Assembly: GCF_011455495.1 (NCBI RefSeq)
Contig: NZ_CP015029.1
Location: 1,674,740 to 1,738,739 of the forward strand
Reading direction: 5' to 3'
DNA from: Frederiksenia canicola
GTDB taxonomy: Bacteria; Pseudomonadota; Gammaproteobacteria; Enterobacterales; Pasteurellaceae
Length of the DNA: 64,000 bases
Shown: piece after piece, positions 7,042-15,445 of the stretch
Layout of the letters: each line of letters begins with the position of its first letter
Position numbering within the stretch: position 1 is the stretch's first letter
The notes under the pieces: generated by a model
What the model saw: the letters and a program-made list of their open reading frames with translations, nothing else
Databases searched by the model: none
What the model was told of the DNA's origin: nothing
Made by a program: the position numbers and the translations under genes

Positions 7042-7656
7042 ATGGCGTGCCAAAATTGTTGTGGTTCAAATCAGCCCATTCATCAATCGCCCAAGTACAA
7101 AAAAGCCTTGTGGATTGTCTTGATATTAAATTTATCAATGTTTTTTGTGGAAATTGTGATGGGGGTTAAATCAGGTTCAACTTCGCTGTTGTCGGACAGT
7201 TTGGATTTCTTGGGCGACAGTGCCAATTATTTGATAAGTTTGATTGTTTTGCCAATGGCGTTAAGTTACCGAGCCAAAGCATCTATGGTTAAGGGGCTAA
7301 CGATGGGCGGTTTTGGTTTATTTATTTTAATGACAACCATTTATCGTGTGTTTTATGGGGAAATGCCCAGTTATTCTGAAATGAGCATTGTGGGATTTTT
7401 GGCGTTATTGATCAATGTGTCGGCATTGTTGATATTATTAAAATTTCGTGATGGCGACAGCAATGTCCGCAGTGTGTGGGTGTGTTCCCGAAACGATGCG
7501 ATTGGTAATGTGGCGGTAATTTTGGCGGGTATGGCAGTTTATTTTTTTCAATCAAAATATCCTGATTTAATTGTGGCGTTTGTTTTGGCATTTTTGGCAT
7601 TACAAGCCAGTCAAGAAATCATCAAAAGGGCTTGGGCGGAATTAAAAGTCAGTTAA
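7042..7656 (+). CDS. Short cation diffusion facilitator-like metal transporter
   Basis: A 204-residue membrane protein with about six hydrophobic segments. DSLDFLGDSANY in the second helix and SRNDAIGNVAVI in the fifth match the metal-binding helices of the CDF (cation efflux) family. The cytoplasmic C-terminal domain of typical 300-residue CDF pumps is absent. A cysteine-rich N-terminus (MACQNCCGSNQ) could capture the metal. Its divergent MerR regulator has Zn/Cd/Pb-type cysteines, so efflux of one of these is probable, but the metal is inferred. The ribosome binding site is GGAG, 8 bases before ATG. A strong terminator follows. Confidence 0.8.
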   Translation: MACQNCCGSNQPIHQSPKYKKALWIVLILNLSMFFVEIVMGVKSGSTSLLSDSLDFLGDSANYLISLIVLPMALSYRAKASMVKGLTMGGFGLFILMTTIYRVFYGEMPSYSEMSIVGFLALLINVSALLILLKFRDGDSNVRSVWVCSRNDAIGNVAVILAGMAVYFFQSKYPDLIVAFVLAFLALQASQEIIKRAWAELKVS

Positions 7657-7660
7657 TTTA

Positions 7661-7703
7661 AAACACCGTTTGGATTGATGTTCAAGCGGTGTTTTTATTT
7701 TTA
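7661..7703 (+). terminator. Rho-independent terminator of the cation transporter
   Basis: AAACACCGTTTGGA (7661-7674) pairs with TTCAAGCGGTGTTT (7681-7694) with two G-T wobbles over a 6-base loop, followed by a T-rich run. The right arm carries TCAAGCGGT, one mismatch from the Pasteurellaceae USS. Confidence 0.8.
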
Positions 7704-7719
7704 AATTTTGCAAAATAAC

Positions 7720-7736
7720 TTTCAGGCTGCCTGAAA
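7720..7736. repeat. Neisseriaceae-type DUS palindrome downstream of acr3
   Basis: TTTCAGGCTGCCTGAAA lies 3 bases beyond the acr3 stop codon (minus strand). It contains AGGCTGCCTGAA on one strand and AGGCAGCCTGAA on the other. It may serve as uptake sequence and weak hairpin. Confidence 0.85.
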
Positions 7737-7739
7737 AAC

Positions 7740-8756
7740 CTACACCCCTTTATTCCCCAGCGATTTTCGGTTTATCCACCACACCAGCGAGAGCATCACA
7801 GGCACTTCCACCAGCACACCGACCACCGTTGCCAATGCCGCCCCAGAATGCAAACCGAACAAAGAAATTGCCACCGCCACCGCCAATTCAAAAAAATTAC
7901 TCGTGCCAATCAAGCACGCAGGGGCGGAAATTTCGTGTGGTAATTTGAGCCATTTTGCCAAAACGTGAGCCAAGGCAAAAATGCCGTAAGTCTGTGCCAG
8001 CAGGGGAATAGCAATCAGCAGAATAATCAAAGGGTTGGCAATAATGGTTTGGGCTTGAAAGGCGAATAGCAACACCACCGTCAAAATCAAGCCCATCACG
8101 GAAAAGGGTTTTAGGCTGCCTGAAAATTGTGCCACCGATTTACCCGATTTTTGTAAATAAGAGCGGGTAAGCCAGCCTGCCAGCAAGGGCAACAGCACAT
8201 ACAAAACCGTGCTTAAAATCAAGGTATTCCACGGAATTTCTATGTCGCTTACGCCGAGCAATACGCCTGCAATCGGAGCATACGCCACAATCATAATCAA
8301 ATCATTGACCGAAACCTGCACCAAAGTGTAATTGGGGTCGCCTTTGACCAGTTGCGACCACACAAACACCATTGCCGTACACGGTGCCACACCCAGCAAA
8401 ATCATGCCGGCAATGTATTCTTGTGCCGACTGTGCGTCCACCCAACCTGCAAAAAACACCCGAAAAAACAACCAGCCGAACACCGCCATCGTAAACGGCT
8501 TGACCAACCAGTTGATAAATAAGGTTAAAAATAAGCCCTTTGGTTTTTTGCCCACGTCTTTGATTGCCGACCAATCAATCTGAATCATCATCGGATAAAT
8601 CATCAGCCAAATCAGTATCGCCACAGGCAAATTCACATGAGCCACTTCCAAAGATGCAACCCATTGAAATACATTGGGCAACCAAACACCCAAAACCACG
8701 CCCAGCACAATCGCCAACGCCACCCAAAGGCTTAAAAAACGTTCAAACAACCCCAT
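7740..8756 (-). CDS. arsB: Acr3-family arsenite efflux transporter
   Basis: An intact 338-residue protein with ten predicted membrane helices of the Acr3 (bile acid:sodium symporter superfamily) arsenite exporter. The conserved helix-4 cysteine is C126 (GVAPCTAM), required for metalloid transport in the family, and [13 protein letters not shown] and [10 protein letters not shown] are typical late motifs. It expels As(III), the product of ArsC, across the inner membrane. It is the last gene of arsR-arsC-acr3, with the ATG three bases after the arsC stop. An AGGCTGCCTGAA uptake sequence lies within the coding region at 8113-8124 and others flank the operon, marking a Neisseriaceae origin. Two broken relatives lie at 3207 and 6197. 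Confidence 0.93.
   Translation of the reverse strand: MGLFERFLSLWVALAIVLGVVLGVWLPNVFQWVASLEVAHVNLPVAILIWLMIYPMMIQIDWSAIKDVGKKPKGLFLTLFINWLVKPFTMAVFGWLFFRVFFAGWVDAQSAQEYIAGMILLGVAPCTAMVFVWSQLVKGDPNYTLVQVSVNDLIMIVAYAPIAGVLLGVSDIEIPWNTLILSTVLYVLLPLLAGWLTRSYLQKSGKSVAQFSGSLKPFSVMGLILTVVLLFAFQAQTIIANPLIILLIAIPLLAQTYGIFALAHVLAKWLKLPHEISAPACLIGTSNFFELAVAVAISLFGLHSGAALATVVGVLVEVPVMLSLVWWINRKSLGNKGV
8113..8124 (+). repeat. Neisseriaceae-type DUS inside acr3
   Basis: AGGCTGCCTGAA is intact on the + strand, encoding FSGSL on the coding strand. The flanks do not extend into the palindrome, so only this dialect is present. Its counterpart in the partial acr3 copy is where homology ends. Confidence 0.8.
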
Positions 8757-8759
8757 GAT

Positions 8760-9164
8760 TTACTCCTTATGATTAATAATTTCGCCGTCTTCTTTGACAA
8801 ACGGGATCGCAAAAGGCGGTAAAAATGCCAAAACTGTTTCGGACGGACGGCATAATTTCACGCCTTTTTCGCTCACCACAATCGGACGATTGATTAAAAT
8901 CGGTTCACGAAGCATGGCGGAAATGAGTTCGTCATCGCTTAACTTTTCGTTTTGCAAACCAAGCGTTTCATACGGCACTACATTCGTCCTAAGTAACTGG
9001 CGGGGCGTGATGCCCATGCGTTTGATTAAATTACGCAAAGTCGTTTCACTTGGCGGATTTTTCAAATATTCAATCACTTGTGGCTCAATACCAGCGTGGC
9101 GGATGAGTGCCAGCACATTGCGTGAAGTACCGCAGTTTGGGTTGTGATAAATGGTAATGTTCAT
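8760..9164 (-). CDS. arsC: Arsenate reductase (glutaredoxin-dependent)
   Basis: A 134-residue ArsC of the plasmid R773 type. The catalytic cysteine is C11 in NPNCGTSRN, and the pattern LLRTN...LINRPIVV...RPSE of the family is present. It reduces arsenate to arsenite using glutathione and glutaredoxin in the cytoplasm, feeding the Acr3 pump encoded 3 bases downstream. The start is preceded by a short gap to arsR containing a DUS palindrome. Length matches the family (about 140). Confidence 0.95.
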   Translation of the reverse strand: MNITIYHNPNCGTSRNVLALIRHAGIEPQVIEYLKNPPSETTLRNLIKRMGITPRQLLRTNVVPYETLGLQNEKLSDDELISAMLREPILINRPIVVSEKGVKLCRPSETVLAFLPPFAIPFVKEDGEIINHKE

Positions 9165-9210
9165 AGTTACTACAATCTTTCAAGAAATATAGAAATATTT
9201 GGCAATAATT

Positions 9211-9227
9211 TTTCAGGCTGCCTGAAA
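9211..9227. repeat. Neisseriaceae-type DUS palindrome between arsR and arsC
   Basis: TTTCAGGCTGCCTGAAA overlaps the end region of arsR, whose stop is at 9229, in the 64-base arsR-arsC gap. As a hairpin it could modulate read-through from arsR to arsC-acr3. Confidence 0.85.
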
Positions 9228-9228
9228 A

Positions 9229-9531
9229 TCACTGGCAAGATTCGCCTGTTTGAGAACAGCAGTTTTGGGTCAGAAAATGGGTCAATGCCATCATCAAATC
9301 CAGCTCGGCAAAATAACGCATGTGCCGTCCTTCCTGCACCACACGCACAAGCCCCGAATGCAACAGGCTTTTTAGATGAAAAGACACATTATTCGGGGCA
9401 AGGTTAAGCTGTTTTGCCAAGTCGCCAGCAATCATGCCAGTACTGCCTGCGGCGGTAAGTTGTTGAAAAATCGCCAGTCTTATCGGAGAAGACAGGCTCT
9501 CAAAGAGTTTGCTTGCTTGTATCGTATTCAT
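9229..9531 (-). CDS. arsR: ArsR-family arsenic-responsive repressor
   Basis: A 100-residue ArsR/SmtB winged helix repressor. I chose the ATG at 9531 (MNTIQASKLFESLSSPIRLA), the usual N-terminus, rather than the longer open frame reaching 9711. The recognition helix region is LNLAPNNVSFHLKSLLHSGL. The classical ELCVCDL sensor motif is absent; C91, C92 and C99 at the C-terminus probably form the arsenite site, as in ArsR variants with C-terminal cysteines. It should repress its own operon arsR-arsC-acr3 until arsenite binds. The promoter at 9539-9566 leaves a very short leader. Confidence 0.9.
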   Translation of the reverse strand: MNTIQASKLFESLSSPIRLAIFQQLTAAGSTGMIAGDLAKQLNLAPNNVSFHLKSLLHSGLVRVVQEGRHMRYFAELDLMMALTHFLTQNCCSQTGESCQ

Positions 9532-9538
9532 AGGCGTA

Positions 9539-9566
9539 ATTATAACAAGAAATTTCAATATTTCAA
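9539..9566 (-). promoter_or_regulatory. Probable ars operon promoter/operator
   Basis: On the minus strand TTGAAA (-35) and TATAAT (-10) are 16 bases apart. The spacer region CTTGAAATATTGAAATTT is partly symmetrical and could hold the ArsR site. The -10 lies only 8 bases from the arsR ATG, so the transcript would be nearly leaderless. Confidence 0.55.
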
Positions 9567-9646
9567 GTATGATTAAAATGTTTTTTAATTGTCCGAAGCC
9601 ACCTTTCCAAATCCAAAAACCCACTTCCCATTTTTCGCTATTCTTA

Positions 9647-9999
9647 AGCCATAGCATGAAAAATTTAGAGACACGGCTAAACCTACTACTATTCAACCGT
9701 ACAACACGCAATGTATCGCTAACCGAAGCGGGACAACAGCTTTTTGAACAGCTTTTGCCGCTTTATCAAGCCATAAACCAAGAAGTCGATGCATTAAATG
9801 ATTTTTTGAATACGCCATCGGGATTGATTCGCATCAACGCCCCGGCGATGGCAGCGGAAGCCGTGTTGTATCCAAAATTAAAGCCGATTTTGAACCAATA
9901 CCCGAAAACCCGCTTGGAAATCGTGGTGGACGATCGTTGGCAGATATTGTGAAAGAAGGGGTTGATATGGGCGTGCACCTAGGCAACGACGTGGCGTAG
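9647..9999 (+). pseudogene. LysR-family regulator fragment
   Basis: The frame reads MKNLETRLNLLLFNRTTRNV then SLTEAGQQLFEQ, the second half of a LysR helix-turn-helix and its linker helix, then the start of the effector domain (SGLIRINAPAM). Near 9940 a frameshift moves the continuation (ADIVKEGVDMGVHLGNDVA) into another frame, which stops at 9997-9999. The N-terminal helix-turn-helix half and most of the effector domain are missing. It is dead and marks the right edge of the imported block. Confidence 0.8.
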
Positions 10000-10197
10000 T
10001 TCAGTACAATAGTGTTTGACGCGCCATTAAACTGCTGTATCTCTCCGGCCAGAAGAAGTAGATGTTGACGAAAATTGTTTTCTACTCTACCCATCAAGAA
10101 GTTTAATAGGTGTGAAGAGATTGTCTGAAAATTGATTTTCAGACAATCTTTTGTAGAGACTACTATAGTAAAAATAATTTACCTTACATCCTATAAA
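10000..10197. other. Junction region between the ars block and the recombinase module
   Basis: It holds possible decayed LysR C-terminal codons around 10025-10065, a strong hairpin (10118-10149) and then AT-rich DNA leading to the 3' end of the recombinase operon. No complete gene is visible. If the recombinase module is an element, its left end should be in here. Confidence 0.4.
10118..10153 (+). terminator. Hairpin with degenerate DUS arms
   Basis: AGATTGTCTGAAAA (10118-10131) pairs perfectly with TTTTCAGACAATCT (10136-10149) over a 4-base loop and is followed by TTTT. The arms keep GTCTGAA, the last 7 bases of the neisserial DUS, in the same inverted-pair layout as at 6161. It probably terminated the former LysR gene. 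Confidence 0.7.
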
Positions 10198-10608
10198 TTA
10201 CCTACGTTGACGGTTAACAGCAATAAGAGGCTTATTTAAAGTAACTTGGGTCATACCATGCATATATGCATTATATTGCCATACAATAAATTGCTGTTTA
10301 TATCGCTCATTAATTTCTTCCAAACGTTGTACTTGAGCTTTTAAATTCTTAACTTGCTTTTGCAGATAATCCACAGTTACATTTGGTATAGGATTAGCTT
10401 TTGCTCTTTCTTTTATTTTTTGTTTTCGTCTAGTAAAGGCTGTTTGAATATCTGAATAATTTGCAAGAGACTGTCTCTCAATACTTTTAACATTCAGTAG
10501 TTCTGCCACTTTATGACAGAGTAAATCCCATGTTAATTTACCCTCCCAAGTATTAATCAACATGATTATATCTTCTAAATTTTCTTCTGTAATAAGAATT
10601 TTAGGCAT
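10198..10608 (-). CDS. Small HTH/coiled-coil protein of a recombinase module
   Basis: A basic protein of 136 residues. Residues 10-65 look like a helix-turn-helix-type fold (TWDLLCHKVAELL, YSDIQTAFTRRKQKIKE). About residues 80-108 form a coiled coil (LQKQVKNLKAQVQRLEEINE), and a conserved-looking C-terminus QFIVWQYNAYMHGM follows. It starts one base after the stop of the 679-residue recombinase, so it is translationally coupled. Small accessory proteins of this size end the recombinase operons of Tn554-like and related elements (for example TnpC), and this is likely a partner of the recombinases. No direct homology is claimed. Confidence 0.6.
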   Translation of the reverse strand: MPKILITEENLEDIIMLINTWEGKLTWDLLCHKVAELLNVKSIERQSLANYSDIQTAFTRRKQKIKERAKANPIPNVTVDYLQKQVKNLKAQVQRLEEINERYKQQFIVWQYNAYMHGMTQVTLNKPLIAVNRQRR

Positions 10609-10609
10609 A

Positions 10610-12649
10610 CTATAACTCCATTAGTCTATATAAATCATCGTCTAACTTAGCTGTTTCTTTCTTCTGTATATCTAGATCCATTCCTCTTTCCAACAAAGCT
10701 AATTTAATAGGGGAAGGATCATACTCATCAGGCATCCTTAATAAGGAACCATTTGGGATGCTCTCATTTTCTAAGAATTTAATTTTAGTTTTTATGTGAG
10801 TTAGTCTCCATCCTAAATTACTTATCCAGCGATCTGCACCAAAAACACCTATTTTATGGTGTTCTTTAGCTTTATTAAATTGTTCGGTTATCTGGGCTTC
10901 ACGCACCTTTAAGATTTCTAAGGAGTGCTCTAAACCTTTAATACAAACAAGCTCTTTACATGTTTCGCAATCTCCATGACGAGAACATGGAGACATTGCA
11001 TAATCATGTTCACAGATCCCTATTTCTGTTACCGTTGCGATTCCAATTCTATCTTTCCCTAAGTCTTCATAGGTAATAGGAAGATTCAAATGAATTTTAT
11101 CTAAGATAGAAATATCTTCGGGAATGAGTAAATTCCTAACTGATTCACTTTTTTCTTCTTCTGTTCTGTGATCATAAGCCTTGTTATCTGCAACTCTTGC
11201 TCGTCCTGCCCAATTAGCTAAAGTTAACTCATCCATTCCTCCTCGTTCAGCTTTTGTACTTAACCAATGTCTTGCATTGTGTGATGGTAATCTTATGAAT
11301 TCTCCTTTGGATGTGCCTATACAATGTTTTTCCCATAATGATGTTTTAGGACGAGTTTCAGAATAGCAAAACCTATCATTAATTTGATTCACCGTTGGTA
11401 ACACAAAAGAAAAACTTTTAGGGGAAAAGTCATCATGAAATTCATTTTCTCTAAATAATAATAAAGCTTCAGAAACCTTAACATTTTTATGTTTATCAAC
11501 ATAAGGCCAATTATGAAATTTTGATGTATATTTTTTATATAAAAATTTTCCTAACACCTCATAAGTTATACTTCCATCGTTTTCACTTATTAAATTTTTA
11601 CACCATTTGGTATTACAGATATTTTGGGGATCAATATCTAATACTTCAGCAATTTCACTATTAGTCAAAGGTTTTTGATATAAAAAATGGGATGGAGCAG
11701 CCTCTTTATTCGATAACATCAATATATTAGGATTTTCTTCCGAAAATTTAGCAACCCCTCTTGCTAAGGAGCCTATACTTGTTAAACGTTTAACGGCTTC
11801 AACAACAATATCTTGCATACAGCTAGGAACCCATTTTAATCCCACTTTACCATTTTTTGCAGGTATCCATCGAATACCTAATTGCTTATTTCCTAAGCTA
11901 TCATTCTCCCATTCTAAGCAATTAACAGATAACGACATTAACTCAGAACAACGAGATGGAGCAACCATAAGTAGAGCCATAACAGCTGTGTAATATTCAG
12001 TTTCTTTGTCTAAATTGGGGGCATCATGAAAGAGTTTAGCAACCAGCATCATTTCTTCATCAGTTGGCATTTTACTTGAACGGTATTCTTTTCCTTTTTC
12101 ATCAAGTAATATAGTCAAATCTCTAGGGCGTTTATAAGGATTTTCCCATAAAGGTAGTTGAGGTGTAATTTGATTTTCTCTACAAAAATCAAATAATTTT
12201 TGAATTTGATAGCCTAATTTATTGACTGATTCCGTACCTTTTTTATACTTTTTTGATACGATATTTTCTACTTCATGAATAGCTAAATAATCAAGCTGAA
12301 GTATGTCAGCCTTTCCTTTAATATTATAGAGAGCCATTTCAACTATACGTAAAGATTCAATATGTCTGGCTAAATTACGAATGGGATTTAGAGAATAAGT
12401 ATAACGAATATAGGCTTTGGCAAATTCAATGAATGGTGCAGCTAATGGCTCATATTTATAAGCTGTAGATTTAATTCTTTCTGTGGAAAAACGAACCTGA
12501 ACTGGATAAATGCTGAATGTTGTTTTCCATTGGTTGTTTTCCCAGCAATCATTTCCAAAGGTAGTAAGATGATTTTTACTGAAATTAATAAATTGCTCTA
12601 AATTAGATTTAGGATTATTATCTTGTGGAGTAAAAATTAGATTATTCAT
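10610..12649 (-). CDS. Large tyrosine recombinase with a C-terminal Cys cluster
   Basis: A 679-residue tyrosine recombinase-like protein. Candidate active-site residues are R233 (APSRCSEL), H457 and R460 (SHNARHWL) and Y492 (NKAYDH), with R483 where the third His normally lies, 9 residues before the tyrosine. Residues 1-200 form the core-binding part. After the catalytic domain comes a probable zinc site (C546, H548, C555, C561, C564, C569) and a helical tail. Length and layout resemble the large recombinase of multi-recombinase mobile elements (Tn554 TnpB is about 630 residues). The ATG lies 2 bases after the previous recombinase's stop. The sequence is AT-rich and lacks USS. Confidence 0.8.
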   Translation of the reverse strand: MNNLIFTPQDNNPKSNLEQFINFSKNHLTTFGNDCWENNQWKTTFSIYPVQVRFSTERIKSTAYKYEPLAAPFIEFAKAYIRYTYSLNPIRNLARHIESLRIVEMALYNIKGKADILQLDYLAIHEVENIVSKKYKKGTESVNKLGYQIQKLFDFCRENQITPQLPLWENPYKRPRDLTILLDEKGKEYRSSKMPTDEEMMLVAKLFHDAPNLDKETEYYTAVMALLMVAPSRCSELMSLSVNCLEWENDSLGNKQLGIRWIPAKNGKVGLKWVPSCMQDIVVEAVKRLTSIGSLARGVAKFSEENPNILMLSNKEAAPSHFLYQKPLTNSEIAEVLDIDPQNICNTKWCKNLISENDGSITYEVLGKFLYKKYTSKFHNWPYVDKHKNVKVSEALLLFRENEFHDDFSPKSFSFVLPTVNQINDRFCYSETRPKTSLWEKHCIGTSKGEFIRLPSHNARHWLSTKAERGGMDELTLANWAGRARVADNKAYDHRTEEEKSESVRNLLIPEDISILDKIHLNLPITYEDLGKDRIGIATVTEIGICEHDYAMSPCSRHGDCETCKELVCIKGLEHSLEILKVREAQITEQFNKAKEHHKIGVFGADRWISNLGWRLTHIKTKIKFLENESIPNGSLLRMPDEYDPSPIKLALLERGMDLDIQKKETAKLDDDLYRLMEL

Positions 12650-12651
12650 AA

Positions 12652-14172
12652 TTAGTGGCTCCCAATAGTTCTTTTCATATCATTGCAAGCTTGAACAACA
12701 TACTCAACAGCTAAAATAATACGATCTTTGGATGATGCATAATCTATGCTTTTGGTTTGTTTTAAACGTTCTTCCTTTTCCTCATACAACTTATTTAAGA
12801 TTTGTTGATGAGGACCATCAACGAGCGGTCTAAACTTAGGACATAAATAACAAGTTTCATAGCCAGTTATACAAAAATCATTTGTACCACAAGCACCTAT
12901 TGTATCTATTCCGTTATTGGTTATGAAAGATGTTGGATCGTGCCCCCTCTCGCTTTCATTTAAGTTAGAAATAATTCTACCTGTAAATGCTTGAGCTAGT
13001 TTTCCCATTTCAGCACCCATAACACGATCAATGTATTGCACTGTATCAGCTGTATTTTCAGTATAAACTTTAACGTTTTGTGTATCTGTATGATCTAGGA
13101 GCTCTGCTATAATCGTTGCCCCAACCCCTTTTCTTCCTAGATTTGTTCCTCTAGTATGGCGAAAACGTCTTGCTGTTACATGAATAATTTCACCTGTTCG
13201 TTCTGAAATTGCTTTTTGGTGAATACAGAATTTTCGTAATGCGTATAGCTCCAACGAAGAAGCAGAATAATGAAAAATATCTTTGTTTAATAATGAAAGA
13301 TCAAAATTCCTATTTTTGATATTCTTCTTTAAACAATTCCAATCAATAAACATTGGTAATTTCATTTTATAACTAGAAATAAAGGTTTCATCAACCAAAC
13401 TAAGCAATTTCTTATATTGATATTCTATAAAGTTTAGGAGAATTAAATATAAGTCCTCTGTGATAGCAAGTTTTTTAAATGTTTCTCTGAATAATCCTCC
13501 TCTTTTTTTGGCACTAGGGATATTTAGAAAATAATTCCATGTTCCTTGAGAGATTTCCTTTCTTAAATCTTCAAATTTTAAATGGCGTATTTGAATGGGT
13601 CTTCTAGCTGTAGATTGAAGTAAGTGAATATATGCATATGTTTCAAATGAAATAAGATCTTCTCTCCAAAGTCTAGCAAGTTCAGCCATTAAAGCCAAAA
13701 TTTCATTTTCGGTAAATGCTCCTGTATAAGGGCATCTCATTAATACCGATTTACCTTTATCATTTCCACTCAACGTAAAGCTTTCTAGCAATGACACAAC
13801 AGATTTATCAACTCCATAATAGCCATACTCATGCCATGACAATAAAAAACCCTTTAATGCTCCTAAATACCATTCATGTTCTTTTCCTAGTTTATTTTTC
13901 CAATCCAAGATTATTGGCACATTAATGACTTCTAAATTAGTTGAAATTACTAATCGTTGAAACTGTTGATACATGTGAGATACGTGATAACTTGAGTATT
14001 TTTCGGCATATATTGCTAATGTTTTTCTAAAACCGTCTAATGTTTTTTTATTTATATTTAATATATGTTGAGAAAAGTTAATGGTTTTGTCTTTACTTAT
14101 ACGCCAAAAGTTTTCATTTTCATCAAATGCATACCCATCTCTTGACTGTCTAAGACGTTTATTCTGATTCAT
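12652..14172 (-). CDS. Tyrosine recombinase (second of three) with a C-terminal Cys cluster
   Basis: I chose the ATG at 14172 (MNQNKRLRQS), which has AAAAGG nine bases upstream and overlaps the preceding gene by 14 bases, giving 506 residues. Catalytic candidates are R190 (TARRPIQ), R338 in RRFRHTRGT, H361 (LLDH) and Y370 (VKVYTE, 9 residues after the His). The first His of the usual HxxR is an Arg (R335). Residues C428, C434, C441 and C444 form a probable zinc knuckle, as found in TnpB-like recombinases of multi-recombinase elements. It is co-transcribed with two further recombinases and presumably acts with them on shared element ends. Confidence 0.8.
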   Translation of the reverse strand: MNQNKRLRQSRDGYAFDENENFWRISKDKTINFSQHILNINKKTLDGFRKTLAIYAEKYSSYHVSHMYQQFQRLVISTNLEVINVPIILDWKNKLGKEHEWYLGALKGFLLSWHEYGYYGVDKSVVSLLESFTLSGNDKGKSVLMRCPYTGAFTENEILALMAELARLWREDLISFETYAYIHLLQSTARRPIQIRHLKFEDLRKEISQGTWNYFLNIPSAKKRGGLFRETFKKLAITEDLYLILLNFIEYQYKKLLSLVDETFISSYKMKLPMFIDWNCLKKNIKNRNFDLSLLNKDIFHYSASSLELYALRKFCIHQKAISERTGEIIHVTARRFRHTRGTNLGRKGVGATIIAELLDHTDTQNVKVYTENTADTVQYIDRVMGAEMGKLAQAFTGRIISNLNESERGHDPTSFITNNGIDTIGACGTNDFCITGYETCYLCPKFRPLVDGPHQQILNKLYEEKEERLKQTKSIDYASSKDRIILAVEYVVQACNDMKRTIGSH

Positions 14173-15445
14173 AATTATCAACCTTTTTTTGAAACTCAAT
14201 CTGAAGATCTAATAATATCTTGTTAGCTTTTTCTCTTATATAACGTTGATTATAAATATTTCCTGATTTCTCGGATGTATGTCCCATAAGATGTTGTCTC
14301 ATCTTTGCTTCTTTTTCGGAAGAAATAAAATCTTTATGAGAAAAATCATGATTTATATTTTGATTATTTTTATCCACCTTTCGTGAAAAATCTAAGTTCC
14401 ATTCATGACGAAAAATATGCGGATGAATAATAGAAAATTTAGGATCTATCTTTTTCATTGTTGGTACAATAACGTTATCAAAAGAACTGGTACTAATTGG
14501 GTTTCCTTGTGTTTTTCCTTTTCGATGGGTTACAAATAAATATGGATGTTTATTAGCGTTAGGAATCTTAGAGCGATAGTTCATAATATAGTCATTGATA
14601 AGTTGAGCTATATTTTGTGAAATAGGAAGTCGCCTTTCTTTCGTTTTACTTACAGCTTGCTTCTTCCTTGTGTCAAATTTATCATCATGCGTTCGTCTAA
14701 TTGTAATTGAGGATTTAGCTGTCCCTATATCAATAAATGGGATTTGAATTGATAATAGCTCTCCTCTTCTAATCCCTAATTCCTTTAATAAGATAAACAT
14801 CAAATGGTTTCTTTTTCTAATTCCAATATCTTGAAATGGATTATTAGGATTAGAAAAGTTCGCAATAGACATAAACTCATCTAACAATCCATCAGGTAGC
14901 TCACTTTCTGGTTTGATAGATAATGTTTTATGATTTTTAGGTCTTGACTCTTTAATTAACGTAATTAGTTTCGTCAATTTTTCAATATATTCATTAGATA
15001 CATTAATTACTTTAGATAGAAATAATATGTATTCTGAAAGCGTTGTTAGTCTATTATATTGATGACTAAGAGATACGGCAGAATAAATATCAATAAATTG
15101 AGTCCTACCTTTCATTAACACACTTTTTTTTGTATTGATTACATTCTTTCGCTTTTTTACATTTATTCTCATATGTTGGATAAGAGATTCTAATTGGTTT
15201 TCTGTTAAGAGTACTTTGTTATGAATTAGATCACTAATAACAAGATTATTCTGTTTTTCCCAATTCATTATCCACTGTATAGTTCCCAGCTTATTTCTAA
15301 TTGTGTTTACTGCGGATTGATTACGTAGTTCTACAGTTACCCATAAGGTTGAATAAAAATCAGGAATACCAGTTTTAACATTAACCAATATAGGAAAACG
15401 TTCTCCATTTGAAAAAAGGACTGTTTCTAATCTATGCATATTCAT
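14159..15445 (-). CDS. Tyrosine recombinase (first of three)
   Basis: A 428-residue tyrosine recombinase with the complete catalytic set: R226 (GIRRGEL), H343 and R346 (HPHIFRHEW), H389 (LMGH) and Y398 (NIYNQ), the tyrosine 9 residues after the last His as in phage-type integrases. The N-terminal 180 residues hold a SAM-like core-binding region. It heads a tight operon of three recombinases and a small protein. This layout recalls Tn554 (TnpA-TnpB-TnpC), recombinase-in-trio elements and Gamma-Mobile-Trio islands. I cannot decide between them by eye. The gene begins about 65 bases inside the ssb terminator boundary. Confidence 0.85.
   Translation of the reverse strand: MNMHRLETVLFSNGERFPILVNVKTGIPDFYSTLWVTVELRNQSAVNTIRNKLGTIQWIMNWEKQNNLVISDLIHNKVLLTENQLESLIQHMRINVKKRKNVINTKKSVLMKGRTQFIDIYSAVSLSHQYNRLTTLSEYILFLSKVINVSNEYIEKLTKLITLIKESRPKNHKTLSIKPESELPDGLLDEFMSIANFSNPNNPFQDIGIRKRNHLMFILLKELGIRRGELLSIQIPFIDIGTAKSSITIRRTHDDKFDTRKKQAVSKTKERRLPISQNIAQLINDYIMNYRSKIPNANKHPYLFVTHRKGKTQGNPISTSSFDNVIVPTMKKIDPKFSIIHPHIFRHEWNLDFSRKVDKNNQNINHDFSHKDFISSEKEAKMRQHLMGHTSEKSGNIYNQRYIREKANKILLDLQIEFQKKVDNYESE

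Noticed and set aside
9532..9711. Longer ArsR start at 9711
   Set aside because: The extra residues overlap the LysR remnant on the other strand and contain the promoter; ArsR proteins of this type start at the chosen ATG.
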